From Acinetobacter sp. ANC 4805 (GTDB lineage Bacteria; Pseudomonadota; Gammaproteobacteria; Pseudomonadales; Moraxellaceae), in NCBI RefSeq assembly GCF_022549495.1, contig NZ_JAKZGD010000012.1:1-64000 (forward strand): a stretch of 64,000 nt of DNA, read 5' to 3'. Shown here piece by piece: positions 1 to 8,940 of the stretch (the stretch's first letter is position 1; every line of letters starts with the position of its first letter). The translations under genes and the position numbers were made by a program. A model generated the notes under the pieces. The model did not search any database and had not been told where the DNA came from. It worked only from the letters and a program-made list of their open reading frames with translations.

Positions 1-440
1 TTTGGATTGTAGATTGCAATCAAGTTCAATGCTTGAACCACATCTGGACAGTTATGGCAGCTCAATGATACAAACACATCAAAGTTTGATTTTAAGTTTA
101 AGCCTTTGATCTGATTTAACACCTCATCAGAGACTTTAGGGGCATAACCTGACACTTGTAATAATGCCAAGATCAAAGAAGTGAACTCATGTCCCATTGG
201 CAAACCAGCAAAGAACACACGCGGTTGTTCGCCTGCTTTAGCCACACCAAAACTTGGACGACGAGTATTTAAACCATCAAAACGTGCCGTGACTTGATCA
301 GAAAGTTCTGCAATCTCAGTTACAAGTTCTTTGATTTTTGCAGCTTTGTCCGAGTCATCTAAAGCAGCGACCAACTCGATTGGACTTTCTAAACGTTCTA
401 AGTCAGCTTTTAATTGCGTTTTAATATTTTGATCTAACAT
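1..440 (-). CDS. ahpF: Alkyl hydroperoxide reductase subunit F, N-terminal part (cut by window start)
   Basis: Only the first ~146 codons are in the window; the gene runs off the left edge. Translation from the ATG at 440 gives MLDQNIKTQLK..., followed by a CHNC motif with cysteines at about residues 128 and 131. These match the redox CxxC of the AhpF N-terminal domain (C129/C132 in E. coli). This tandem thioredoxin-fold domain passes electrons from the flavoprotein part to the AhpC peroxidase. The FAD/NADH domains lie outside the window. No ahpC is visible here. The family assignment is firm; what follows downstream cannot be seen. Confidence 0.9.
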   Translation of the reverse strand, partial: MLDQNIKTQLKADLERLESPIELVAALDDSDKAAKIKELVTEIAELSDQVTARFDGLNTRRPSFGVAKAGEQPRVFFAGLPMGHEFTSLILALLQVSGYAPKVSDEVLNQIKGLNLKSNFDVFVSLSCHNCPDVVQALNLIAIYNP

Positions 441-566
441 ATATTTCTCCAAATACTCAGTAGTCTAATCAGTTAAATTCTTTCAATACGGCTATGCTAC
501 GCAAAATTATTAAATAGGTAAAACAGTATGTTTTTATGAAAATAATCGGATAAACCGAACATTAAT

Positions 567-1484
567 TTATGAAGCATCCAATTTTTGGATAATTCGAACA
601 CGACGATTTTTAAAGCTTTTGGCAAGCACATATAAAACTGTACTTAAAGCAACAGCCACTATCATCAATCCACATAAAATCACCTTCACAATCTGAGAAA
701 TACGCTCGGCTTGCTGCGCACGGAGATCTAAAGGTTGTGTAATTGAGGTGATACTTTTACCGTAGAGCTGTTGCTGCATGACCCATAATTGCTCAGGCTT
801 AAAATCATATTGTTTAAATTGAACTGGATTACTTTTTTCTGAGTTAATCAACTGGTTCACATAGATATTCGCAGTGTTACGATCAACTGGCTGATGCAGC
901 AATGCGACTTGTGCCAAGACATAAGCCTTTTCATTTGCTGAAATGTTAGCTTGTTGTAAGTCCTGTGCAATCTGACTTTCAACAATATTATTTTGATAAC
1001 TCATCCATTGCTGATAAGCCTGCTCTGTTTCATCTTTCCAGTTATATTGCAGGTAACTTAGACCCGACCAAAGCAGAATAAAAGCAATCACCCAAGCCAA
1101 GATTCGTTGTGACCATGCCTGAAAACGTTGTTGAAAAAACTTAAACTTTTTCACCCAACCAACCAACACAAAAGCCCCAATCAATGAAACAAAGATTTTT
1201 AGAAACAACCAACCAAACCATGACAGTAAATTAAAAAAATAATCGACTGGCTGTTTAAATGGCACCAACTCTTGAACATGATAAGGCAAATCTAATGCCT
1301 GAACATGCGTGGAAAGATCAAAGAAACGATAGATAAATTCTTTCTGCCAAACCAAAGATGCAACTGTGACAACAACCAAAGTACAGGTCAAAATAAACCA
1401 AATCATGAGGTGCCGCTGACGCTTTTTTAAAACATCCAAACGTTGATCAATAGGTTGTACACTAAAATCGTCTATGGGTGACAA
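567..1484 (-). CDS. Membrane protein of the TelA-pair operon (unknown function)
   Basis: About 305 residues. I see hydrophobic segments near residues 27-46 (IWFILTCTLVVVTVASLVW), 84-110, 130-150 and close to the C-terminus (ILCGLMIVAVALSTVLYVL), so this is probably a four-pass inner-membrane protein. The long loop between the third and fourth segments is polar and rich in Gln and Asn. No ATG lies near the N-terminus. A TTG at 1484 is preceded by AAGGA at good spacing and is preferred over the TTG at 1499. It lies 27 bp downstream of the telA-like gene and is probably cotranscribed as the last gene of the unit. I do not recognise the family. Context suggests it acts with the two TelA proteins at the envelope (inference). 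Confidence 0.6.
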   Translation of the reverse strand: MSPIDDFSVQPIDQRLDVLKKRQRHLMIWFILTCTLVVVTVASLVWQKEFIYRFFDLSTHVQALDLPYHVQELVPFKQPVDYFFNLLSWFGWLFLKIFVSLIGAFVLVGWVKKFKFFQQRFQAWSQRILAWVIAFILLWSGLSYLQYNWKDETEQAYQQWMSYQNNIVESQIAQDLQQANISANEKAYVLAQVALLHQPVDRNTANIYVNQLINSEKSNPVQFKQYDFKPEQLWVMQQQLYGKSITSITQPLDLRAQQAERISQIVKVILCGLMIVAVALSTVLYVLAKSFKNRRVRIIQKLDAS

Positions 1485-1511
1485 TGATCTTTCCTTCAAA
1501 AATTAGCAATA

Positions 1512-2636
1512 TCAAGATTTAGGTGGTTGGCTATGCTCAAGCACTAAATGATTCAAATTCTCTTGCAAAGCACGTAAGCGCGTGGTGGCTTCCGCACGTT
1601 TTTGCATCCCTTCTTTCTGAATTTGAATCACATCATTTACTGTTTTAATGAGGGTATTTTGCACATGTTCAAGGGTCTCAACATCAATCACAGAACGTTG
1701 ATTGGCTTTAGCAGTGTCAACCGAATTCTGATGCAACAATTCAGCATTGCGGCGCAATAATTCATTGGTGGTGTCATCAATCGCTTTGGCAAGCTGTACA
1801 CTATTTTTTTGCTCTTGTAATGAGATTGCCAAACTAATCTGATTCTTCCATGCAGGTAAGGTAATATTTTTAATGGCATAAAATTTATCCACCAACATCA
1901 AATTATTGGACTGAATAATCCGAATCATCGGCAAAGTTTGCATAGCAGACTGTTGTAAAACATGTAGATCACTGACTCTCTTTTCAAGATTATTGGCAAT
2001 ATGATTTAAATCATAAATCTGTTGTGTGGTTTGCTGATCTTGCTCTTGAGCCGTTAGTGTTGAAATTTTTTGCTGAATGTCTTGCTGTTTCAATTGTCCC
2101 GCAGCGATATAAACACCGAGTTGTTTGTATTCATCTTGCACTGCACCAAACATTTTATCTAATGTCCCCACACGTGCTTTGAGACCTGACTGTGAGCTTT
2201 CAATCTCTTTGACCAAGACATCAATTTGTTCTTTGGTGGTATTAAAATGTTGATCGAAACTTTGTTTTGCGCCCTTAAATTTACTCAGTAACCCACCCAA
2301 GAAACCTGAGTTTTTGGATTTATTAAGAATACTAGAGGTATTCAATTGCTGAGCAACTTGTACCACTTCATTGAGTTTTTGCCCTGTCACATCCAAATCT
2401 TTATTTTGAACAAGATTCAACAATTCATCGGTATAGGTTGAAGTCTTATTGGCAATATTTTTACCGTATTCAGCTACCGCAGTGGTACTTATTTCTGCAA
2501 GTTCTTGATGTGCGTCCATGACTTCAGCAAAGTCTTGAGGCTGCAAACCTAATTCTTTTAAATTTAGTTGCTCAAAACGCTGCTCTTGCTTGAGTTCAAG
2601 CTCATTTGAGCGCTTGCTAAGTTCCGAATCTGACAT
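1512..2636 (-). CDS. telA: TelA/KlaA-family 'toxic anion resistance' protein
   Basis: 374 residues, soluble, strongly helical and Gln-rich. The order of features matches the TelA family (PF05816): an N-terminal helical part, the basic GFLGGLLSKFKGAKQSFD stretch near residue 112, a long coiled coil, then IIQSNNLMLVDKFYAI...LPAWKNQ near residues 240-265. Family members were named for tellurite resistance on plasmid RK2, but chromosomal copies have been linked mainly to cell-envelope stress, so resistance to tellurite should not be assumed. A GAGGGAAAG ribosome site precedes the ATG. It sits between a TelA-like paralogue (12 bp upstream) and a membrane protein (27 bp downstream), which points to one transcription unit and probably one complex. 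Confidence 0.85.
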   Translation of the reverse strand: MSDSELSKRSNELELKQEQRFEQLNLKELGLQPQDFAEVMDAHQELAEISTTAVAEYGKNIANKTSTYTDELLNLVQNKDLDVTGQKLNEVVQVAQQLNTSSILNKSKNSGFLGGLLSKFKGAKQSFDQHFNTTKEQIDVLVKEIESSQSGLKARVGTLDKMFGAVQDEYKQLGVYIAAGQLKQQDIQQKISTLTAQEQDQQTTQQIYDLNHIANNLEKRVSDLHVLQQSAMQTLPMIRIIQSNNLMLVDKFYAIKNITLPAWKNQISLAISLQEQKNSVQLAKAIDDTTNELLRRNAELLHQNSVDTAKANQRSVIDVETLEHVQNTLIKTVNDVIQIQKEGMQKRAEATTRLRALQENLNHLVLEHSQPPKS

Positions 2637-2648
2637 CTTCTTTCCCTC

Positions 2649-3425
2649 TTATTTCTGTAATGATTTTTTCAAATTTTGAATTAATTCTTCTCGGCTTTTA
2701 TCTAGTTGATCTAGTCTAGCCATCGAGTGCGACTCACGACTTTGTTCTAAATGATATTGCCATGCCGGAATCAATACCTGCTGTGCTTCTTTAAAACGGT
2801 CAAGAAGACTAAAAGATAAATTTTGTGATAACTGCATTTGTTTCATCGCAATATCATTACTGGTCTGTAAGGTCTGCAAAGTATTTATTTTTTTCGAAAG
2901 GCGTTCTACAAAATGATCAAGTGCTGGTTGCTTACTAAATTGGGGATATTCAGCTAAAAATTCATCAGCTGCCTGAATATAAGCAGCCATTTGCGTTCTT
3001 AAACCCAATACTTGCTGTAAGCGTGATTGTGACTTCTGAATTTCGATTTGCAATCTTTGGCTTAAATGATTTGCTTCACTGATTAAATGGTCTAAATCTT
3101 TGACATATTTAATTTGTCCCGCATCGTATTCAACATCAATACCTAACCATTTCTGCAAAGCATTAAAACGGCGACCGCCTAGGTACTTTTTTGAAGCAGA
3201 TAATTGCTGAATAATCTGAGTAATCACATCACTTAGTTGCTGATTCAGCTTTGGATCAACACCCTTTAGCAAAACACACTGTGCTTGTACTAAATGATCA
3301 GCATAGCTATTCAAACGATGTGTATCGTTGAGCAAAGGCAGTAAATCATTACGTTTAATCGCTAAAATATGTTCTTGATTTGACTCAATTTGCGATAAAG
3401 GTGTTAAGTCTGGCGGTAGTGTCAT
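2649..3425 (-). CDS. TelA-like coiled-coil paralogue
   Basis: About 258 residues, helical throughout. The C-terminal part repeats the TelA pattern seen in the next gene: a helix with SNDIAMKQMQLSQNLSFSLLDRFKEA followed by LIPAWQYHL, comparable to that neighbour's IIQSNN...LPAWKNQ. The FxxLQKWLG element near residue 98 may correspond to the KFKG region. I read it as a diverged paralogue of the downstream gene, probably forming a heteromer with it. ATG at 3425 is chosen; a TTG eight codons upstream is the alternative, and neither has a clear Shine-Dalgarno. It is the first gene of the three-gene unit. Function unknown. Confidence 0.6.
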   Translation of the reverse strand: MTLPPDLTPLSQIESNQEHILAIKRNDLLPLLNDTHRLNSYADHLVQAQCVLLKGVDPKLNQQLSDVITQIIQQLSASKKYLGGRRFNALQKWLGIDVEYDAGQIKYVKDLDHLISEANHLSQRLQIEIQKSQSRLQQVLGLRTQMAAYIQAADEFLAEYPQFSKQPALDHFVERLSKKINTLQTLQTSNDIAMKQMQLSQNLSFSLLDRFKEAQQVLIPAWQYHLEQSRESHSMARLDQLDKSREELIQNLKKSLQK

Positions 3426-3548
3426 ATCAATCGAAAATAGTAAGAACAAATAAATTTGAACAGATTTAGTTTTAGCATGTTCTTACTCTTTCGCATACTT
3501 AAATGTTGTTATGATTTTTAAGTGTTTTTCTCAATAAATTTTCAAAAC

Positions 3549-3965
3549 TTATCCCTTTTGTGGTAATGCATAAGTCCCAATCACATGTGCTACAGGCTCA
3601 TCATCATCAAGCGAGTACAACCACACCTCGCCTGTCACCAATGTTTTACCGACTTTAATTAACTTACACACTGCTTTAATATCTTGATTTCCATTTGGCT
3701 TACGGAAAAAGTTAATCGTCATATTGGTGGTCACAGCCATGGCAATTAAGCCTAGATGTCCCATAATCGCAACATAAAGCGCAAAATCGGCAACGAGCAT
3801 TAAAGTTGGACCTGATACCGTTTGCCCTGGGCGTAAATCATTCTGATCAATTTTATAAAGCAACTGTGCCCCTTTCGGACTTATTTCTTCAATACTCGTT
3901 TTTTCAAGTGCTTGTGGAAATTCTTGAGCTAAAAATTCAATGATTTCATGCTTACTTAGTGCCAT
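3549..3965 (-). CDS. PaaI-like hotdog-fold thioesterase
   Basis: 138 residues, the normal size for a single hotdog domain. The central helix region RPGQTVSGPTLMLVADFALY corresponds to the active-site helix of PaaI-type acyl-CoA thioesterases, followed by NMTINFFRKP, the usual T-x-x-x-x-F-x-R-P strand. The HGG motif at the start of that helix is not present (SGP instead), so the catalytic acid may differ and substrate is unknown. Start: the ATG at 3965 has GAGG seven bases upstream, better than the ATG two codons earlier. It lies just downstream of a fatty-acid desaturase on the same strand, which fits a role on acyl-CoA esters. Confidence 0.75.
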   Translation of the reverse strand: MALSKHEIIEFLAQEFPQALEKTSIEEISPKGAQLLYKIDQNDLRPGQTVSGPTLMLVADFALYVAIMGHLGLIAMAVTTNMTINFFRKPNGNQDIKAVCKLIKVGKTLVTGEVWLYSLDDDEPVAHVIGTYALPQKG

Positions 3966-4027
3966 ATCCATTCCTCATTTATTACGCTATATTTTTTAGA
4001 TTGAGAGTAGAATCTCTAAATAGGACT

Positions 4028-5044
4028 TCAATCAGCTTGATCTGAAAGTTCATTCAAAACTTGCCAATACGTTGGTGGCTCAGGCACATGCCCACGCTCA
4101 AGCAACATTTGATGCATTTTAGGCAATTTAAAATATGGAACTGTTGCCATCAAATGATGTTCTTTATGGTAATTGACATGGATAGGCGCAACTAAAGCAC
4201 GGGCAAGATAACCAGCCTTTGTGGTACGTGTATTGGTTAAAGCACTATGACTAGTTGGCATACCCGCATGTTCAGCCATAGAACGAATACGTAATAACAA
4301 TGGAAAAGGCGTTAAATATGCCAATACCCAAAGTGCATACAGTTTAGGATGACCCGCTGCCCACAATACTGAAAATAAAGCAGCATTAGTTGCAATCGCA
4401 CCACCACTATTTTTTAAGAATGTTTTGGGATAATCTGTCCAATGACGCCCCTCTTGAGAAATCCAACGACGGTCATTTGACACCGTCCATTCCATTTTCT
4501 CAACATCCATTAGCACACGTCCAAGTGCAAATTTTAAGCCTGTTACCCCTGAAACATCACGAAAGAATTTACGCATCAACGATTTTTTTGAGGTTGGAAA
4601 ACCTTCAACAAGCGACAAATCAGGATCATCCACAGTAGAAGTCTTACTATGATGACGTAAGTGATGCGCGCGATATTTTTTTAAATCATTCCAAATCGGG
4701 CGGGCGCAGAGCCAATCCGTTGCAATATCATTGAGCCATTTGGTTTTAAATAAACTTTGGTGTGAAGCATCATGCATGATAATAGCCAATGCCAATTGAC
4801 GACCTGCCAAAATGACTAAAGCCACGATACACAACAATAATTTACCCCAATTCGGTAAATATTCCCAAAAACCTGCAACAGCAGCGAAAGTTCCACCAAT
4901 CACCGCCCAAGTTGAAAAAACAGCCCAAGTTCCATGTAAATCGGACTTTGCTGTCAACTCAGTGATTTCTTCACGTGTGAATAAATCACTGATTGCTGTG
5001 CGTGTATTCATATTCTTACCCATGACTATTTTTATAAAATACAT
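4028..5044 (-). CDS. Membrane fatty-acid desaturase
   Basis: 338 residues as given; ATGs at 5023 and 5011 are equally possible starts and none has a good ribosome site. The three histidine boxes of the acyl-lipid/acyl-CoA desaturase superfamily are present: HDASH, HHLRHH and YHKEHH. They bind the di-iron centre that introduces a cis double bond into an acyl chain. Hydrophobic segments occur near residues 45-62, 70-90 and 215-245. The gene is preceded by a PaaX-like regulator 68 bp upstream on the same strand, which suggests local transcriptional control. Regiospecificity cannot be read from sequence. Confidence 0.85.
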   Translation of the reverse strand: MYFIKIVMGKNMNTRTAISDLFTREEITELTAKSDLHGTWAVFSTWAVIGGTFAAVAGFWEYLPNWGKLLLCIVALVILAGRQLALAIIMHDASHQSLFKTKWLNDIATDWLCARPIWNDLKKYRAHHLRHHSKTSTVDDPDLSLVEGFPTSKKSLMRKFFRDVSGVTGLKFALGRVLMDVEKMEWTVSNDRRWISQEGRHWTDYPKTFLKNSGGAIATNAALFSVLWAAGHPKLYALWVLAYLTPFPLLLRIRSMAEHAGMPTSHSALTNTRTTKAGYLARALVAPIHVNYHKEHHLMATVPYFKLPKMHQMLLERGHVPEPPTYWQVLNELSDQAD

Positions 5045-5112
5045 AAATCTAATTTTTATTTTAAATTAAGTAATATTTCTATCAATAGATTAAAAATAGA
5101 TTTTTGGTAATA

Positions 5113-5910
5113 TTAGGTCAAATTTACGCCATAAAACCTTTGCCATAACTCTAACCCTGTCTGATCCAATTGTTGAACACTCAGAGCAAATTGTTCTCGC
5201 AATTGTACATCGACAAAGTCTTCAGGTAACAACGGATCATTCATCAATAAGGAAATCGTTTGACGACCAAGCAATAAAGATTCTTTTGCTGCGTTATCTA
5301 AAGTCAATTGTTCAACTGTTTCTAACCATTCTTGAATCATTTGACTATATTTCTTATAGTTTTGGTTTAAAGTTTGAGTTGACCACAACTCAGGAATATT
5401 CGCTAAAGTTGTTTCATCAAAATGGCTAATTTGGCAAATTTTAGCACTTTGCTCTAAACCAGAAGCTTGTAATGCTAAAAAGATATCATTAAATGAAATT
5501 GCTAAATTGTCAGGACGAATATAAATCCCCTGCTCCAACTCTTTGAAGCCAAAATGTTTTAAGGCTCTTTCTCTGCGGTTTAAAGCTGTACGATCAACCC
5601 GCCCTAACTCTCCTGTAAAAACCGCTAAGTATTGCTGTTCCCATTGTTTAGTTTGCTTAATTCCATTTTTACGATTCAACATCACATCAGCCCACTCATG
5701 TGATTTAGCCGTGAATTGATACACACCACGTTCTATCGCCTCAATCACACCATCACTAGATAAACGAGTTACAGCGACACGAATACTATTTTCACTAATC
5801 TCAAAAAGCTTCGCTGCGATAATAATTTGTTTAATCGAGATCTCTCGACCCTGTAACCCTAAAAGTAAATCAACAATTAAATCTCGGGCATTCATTTTAG
5901 CTATTGTCAT
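5113..5910 (-). CDS. PaaX-family transcriptional regulator
   Basis: 265 residues. The N-terminal ~90 residues form a winged helix (ENSIRVAVTRLSSDGVIE recognition region, then a YxFTA strand), followed by the KTKQWE-like and RRERALKHFGF segments that are typical of PaaX C-terminal domains. Classical PaaX is a phenylacetyl-CoA-responsive repressor of phenylacetate degradation. No paa gene is visible here, so this is a paralogue with another target. The adjacent downstream desaturase is the natural candidate (inference from context). The effector is probably an acyl-CoA, by family analogy. Confidence 0.75.
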   Translation of the reverse strand: MTIAKMNARDLIVDLLLGLQGREISIKQIIIAAKLFEISENSIRVAVTRLSSDGVIEAIERGVYQFTAKSHEWADVMLNRKNGIKQTKQWEQQYLAVFTGELGRVDRTALNRRERALKHFGFKELEQGIYIRPDNLAISFNDIFLALQASGLEQSAKICQISHFDETTLANIPELWSTQTLNQNYKKYSQMIQEWLETVEQLTLDNAAKESLLLGRQTISLLMNDPLLPEDFVDVQLREQFALSVQQLDQTGLELWQRFYGVNLT

Positions 5911-5976
5911 CTTGCTATCGAACCAATTCTAAAGATCAAAAGGGAAATAAAGGAAAAAGATTTTAACTTAGAATCG

Positions 5977-6006
5977 CTCCCTTTTAGTAATTTTTCTAAA
6001 AGGGAG
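5977..6006. terminator. Perfect 11-bp hairpin between uppP and the PaaX-like gene
   Basis: CTCCCTTTTAG and CTAAAAGGGAG form a perfect inverted repeat with an 8-base loop, 10 bp beyond the uppP stop codon. There is no long T-run after it on the minus strand, so it may be a weak terminator, an mRNA-stabilising stem or an operator for the PaaX-like gene whose start is 67 bp away. Confidence 0.5.
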
Positions 6007-6015
6007 ATTTGATTT

Positions 6016-6816
6016 TTATAGAAAAATAAATAATAGAATAATACCTAGTACAATCCGATACCAAGCAAATACACGTAAGGTATGACGTTCAACAAATTTG
6101 ACCAATGCACTGACCACCAATAATGCAGAAATAAAGGCAGCCACAAAACCGACCCCAATATTCAACATATTGTCTTGTGTCAGCACGTCAGCATTTCGAA
6201 TCAAATCAAAGGTTGCAGCCCCAAACATTGTCGGCATCGCAAGGAAGAAAGAAAATTCTGTCGCTGCTTTACGTGATAAACCTGTAAACATTCCTCCAAC
6301 AATGGTTGCACCTGATCGTGAAGTTCCAGGAATCATCGCGATACATTGCGCACAGCCAACTAGAAAGGCTTGCTTATACGTAATTTGGGTCGCATCTGTC
6401 GTTTTATGCTCAAAATTCTTCGCTTCCACCCAAAAAATCACTAAGCCACCAACAATGAGCGCAATTGCCACCACAAGTGGGCTAAATAATACACTTTTAA
6501 TAAAGTCGACTGCGAATATCCCAATAATCACAGCTGGGAAAAATGCAATTAAAACACTGAAAGCAAAATGACGGGCTGCTGAATCGCCACTAAAAAAACC
6601 TTTAACTAAATCAAAAATCTTTTGGCGATATAACCAATATACAGCCAAAATTGCACCAAGCTGAATGACTACCTCAAACACTCGACCATCATCGGAATGG
6701 AAATCAATCATATGACCAAATAAAATCAAATGACCTGTACTTGAAATAGGTAAAAATTCGGTGAGACCCTCAATAAATCCTAAAAATAAAGCCTTAAAAA
6801 TTTCAATATATTGCAT
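6016..6816 (-). CDS. uppP: Undecaprenyl-diphosphatase UppP/BacA
   Basis: 266 residues, polytopic membrane protein. It carries both signature motifs of the BacA family: [14 protein letters not shown] at residues 16-29 and PGTSRSGAT around residues 162-170. The enzyme dephosphorylates undecaprenyl diphosphate at the periplasmic face so the lipid carrier for peptidoglycan and other polymers can be reused; overproduction gives bacitracin resistance in other species. Length is normal. It is apparently a single-gene unit, with about 130 bp of AT-rich leader before the next gene. Confidence 0.95.
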   Translation of the reverse strand: MQYIEIFKALFLGFIEGLTEFLPISSTGHLILFGHMIDFHSDDGRVFEVVIQLGAILAVYWLYRQKIFDLVKGFFSGDSAARHFAFSVLIAFFPAVIIGIFAVDFIKSVLFSPLVVAIALIVGGLVIFWVEAKNFEHKTTDATQITYKQAFLVGCAQCIAMIPGTSRSGATIVGGMFTGLSRKAATEFSFFLAMPTMFGAATFDLIRNADVLTQDNMLNIGVGFVAAFISALLVVSALVKFVERHTLRVFAWYRIVLGIILLFIFL

Positions 6817-6947
6817 AACTTACTCAAAAACACGTAATACAAGAATAAAATAAAAAGGCAAGCTTACCTTGAAATTAAGCAATTTTATGTGATCGTCACG
6901 TAACGTTTTTTACCATTTGCTTGGCAGCAACCCTATAAAATCAATAT

Positions 6948-8828
6948 TTAAATAATCATCAAACTATTTTTCTTTTGCATTTGTTCAACCACTTCACGCG
7001 TATCAAAACCTAAACGCCAATATAGCAACTCCAAGACATCCAATTCATCTTGGGTAATAATCCGATCACTCCATAAACATCGTTCTGCAATCGCTAAAAT
7101 ATTTAGACGATCTCGCAATAACAATCCAGAGACATCGTTTAAAATTTCTGCTAAATCAAGTGGTTCATCTGAAATGTCTGCATAGATTCGCATTTCTTCA
7201 GGTGCTAAAATTTGTAGTAAAATACGCTCACGAACCTCAAGCTGATTCGGGCTATTGATTTGTTGTACATGCAATAACGCGTCAATCAAATGTACAATTT
7301 GCGATTTCACATCTTCAAATGAGGTTGGCAAATGCGCAGGCATAAGATTTAACTCACGCTTTACCCGCTCCAAAAGTAATGCATCGAGTAAGCCAACCTC
7401 GCCATCCTCTTGAATAATAGATGCTAACTTAGTCAAAAATTGACGTGCAATACTCGTCGGCATATGCCCAATATTTTTACAAGCATCATGGAAGATTTGC
7501 ACATGGATTCGACCATCCAAATGCAATAATGAATCAACAATTGCATGGCTGACCGCAGCATCTTGAGGAATAAATTCACGATATTGACGAATCATCAAAA
7601 TCGCGACCATCACCTCTCTCGAACCTGTTGCTGTTTGCATCGCTCTTTGTATCAATTCTGGGCGTTTTTTATTTTTCCGCATTTCAGAATTTAAAGGTTT
7701 AATTGCATCATTTAAGGCAAAACTAATTGGCGATAAGCGTAACAACGGTAAGGGTTGTGGTGAACTCCAAGGTAGGGTCATATCCGTCATTTCCTCTTCC
7801 AAAGAGCGAAACAAACTGAATAAAGGTCGGTTACGTAATTTTCTCAGGTTCTCTAATTGCAAATCTTGTAATAAGGTTGGATTCAGCTCATAGATCCTGT
7901 CTTTAATACTCGGATGAATATTCATCCAGCTTTGTGGGCTGAGTGAATTTGCAAAACACATATGTGAAATTGATTCTGAATAAGCACTATGAATTTGTGA
8001 GCCTGAATGATGTACATAAATACGCAATAAGGTTTGGATATTGGCATTATTGTTCATTAAACGCATAGTTTTTAGATCATTACGAAAGGTTCGACCACTC
8101 AAAGTTAAATATTTAATCAACCGTGTAATGAGAATACCTAAGCTACCTGCCAACCAAATAACACCGCCAATCGCAACAAAAATCGTTTCGAATTTGTTTC
8201 GATAAGACGTTGCGTAAGGATTATATCCTGCTTGTGCTAACTTACTGCCCCATTGGCTAAAAGTGGTTAAACCACTGTACAAGATTTTTAATTTGGTGTT
8301 TTCTACAGCTTCACCAGATAAAATTTGATTAAATTCATAGCTCAATAAACCATAAAGCTCTAATTCATCCAAATTTTGTAAAGCACCCCACGTTAAAATA
8401 ATGACAATATCTTGAGATTTGAAGCCTGCTGTTAAAGCATTGACCCCCACTTCATCTGGAAGTACATAAACAGCGGGTGTATCTATTTTAAAACTTTGGG
8501 CAACCTGCTCTACGACTTTTAATGCAGTACTTTCTTCAGGCGTGCTTTCATCAAAAACGAGACGTCGTGCTTTTAATTGTTTTGCCAGTGAATGACCACC
8601 CTCACGCAAAACATACAGCTCAGCACCAACCGACCAAATCATCACAAAGAATAAAAGAAAGATGAAATATGGACTAAGAACATGCCACCAAATGGGTTGA
8701 GTATAATCAAAGAAATGAACAACGAGACCCAAAATCAAATTGAGAATAAAAACAGTCGACAACATTGCAAGCAAGCAGAAACTTACCGACCATGCAATAT
8801 TCTTATTTTCAATTAAATAATGGCTCAT
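6948..8828 (-). CDS. M48-family-like membrane protein lacking the zinc site (probable pseudoprotease), TerB-like C-terminus
   Basis: About 626 residues. The N-terminus has two membrane segments, then a domain that aligns by eye with the M48 peptidases of the VYVLPDE-x-GINAF type: AVYVLPDEVGVNALTAGF is clear near residue 120. At the catalytic position, where the family has HEFSHILNGD, this protein reads YEFNQILSGE: both zinc histidines are replaced. The later REFLADA motif reads RTFRNDL, so the third ligand (Glu) is lost too. The substrate-side ISHMCFAN...HPSIKDRI segment is retained. The last ~60 residues (LAIAERCLWSDRIITQDEL) resemble a TerB-like helical domain. The ATG at 8828 is preferred over a TTG at 8837. 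I infer a non-proteolytic membrane scaffold or regulator. Confidence 0.75.
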   Translation of the reverse strand: MSHYLIENKNIAWSVSFCLLAMLSTVFILNLILGLVVHFFDYTQPIWWHVLSPYFIFLLFFVMIWSVGAELYVLREGGHSLAKQLKARRLVFDESTPEESTALKVVEQVAQSFKIDTPAVYVLPDEVGVNALTAGFKSQDIVIILTWGALQNLDELELYGLLSYEFNQILSGEAVENTKLKILYSGLTTFSQWGSKLAQAGYNPYATSYRNKFETIFVAIGGVIWLAGSLGILITRLIKYLTLSGRTFRNDLKTMRLMNNNANIQTLLRIYVHHSGSQIHSAYSESISHMCFANSLSPQSWMNIHPSIKDRIYELNPTLLQDLQLENLRKLRNRPLFSLFRSLEEEMTDMTLPWSSPQPLPLLRLSPISFALNDAIKPLNSEMRKNKKRPELIQRAMQTATGSREVMVAILMIRQYREFIPQDAAVSHAIVDSLLHLDGRIHVQIFHDACKNIGHMPTSIARQFLTKLASIIQEDGEVGLLDALLLERVKRELNLMPAHLPTSFEDVKSQIVHLIDALLHVQQINSPNQLEVRERILLQILAPEEMRIYADISDEPLDLAEILNDVSGLLLRDRLNILAIAERCLWSDRIITQDELDVLELLYWRLGFDTREVVEQMQKKNSLMII

Positions 8829-8900
8829 TTCTTTCAATGTAAATTTTCCCGATTACATTGTTGATATTAGAGGCTTTGAAGCCTTAAGTATCATAAAATA

Positions 8901-8924
8901 AAAAAGCGGGAATTTCCCGCTTTT
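8901..8924 (-). terminator. Rho-independent terminator of purF
   Basis: AAGCGGGAA/TTCCCGCTT stem 17 bp past the purF stop, followed on the minus strand by a run of six T. Confidence 0.85.
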
Positions 8925-8940
8925 CTACAGATTAAAATGA

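Noticed and set aside
1512..2636. Tellurite-resistance (ter/kla) operon
   Set aside because: Only TelA-type proteins are present; no klaB, klaC, terZABCDE or thiopurine methyltransferase is nearby.
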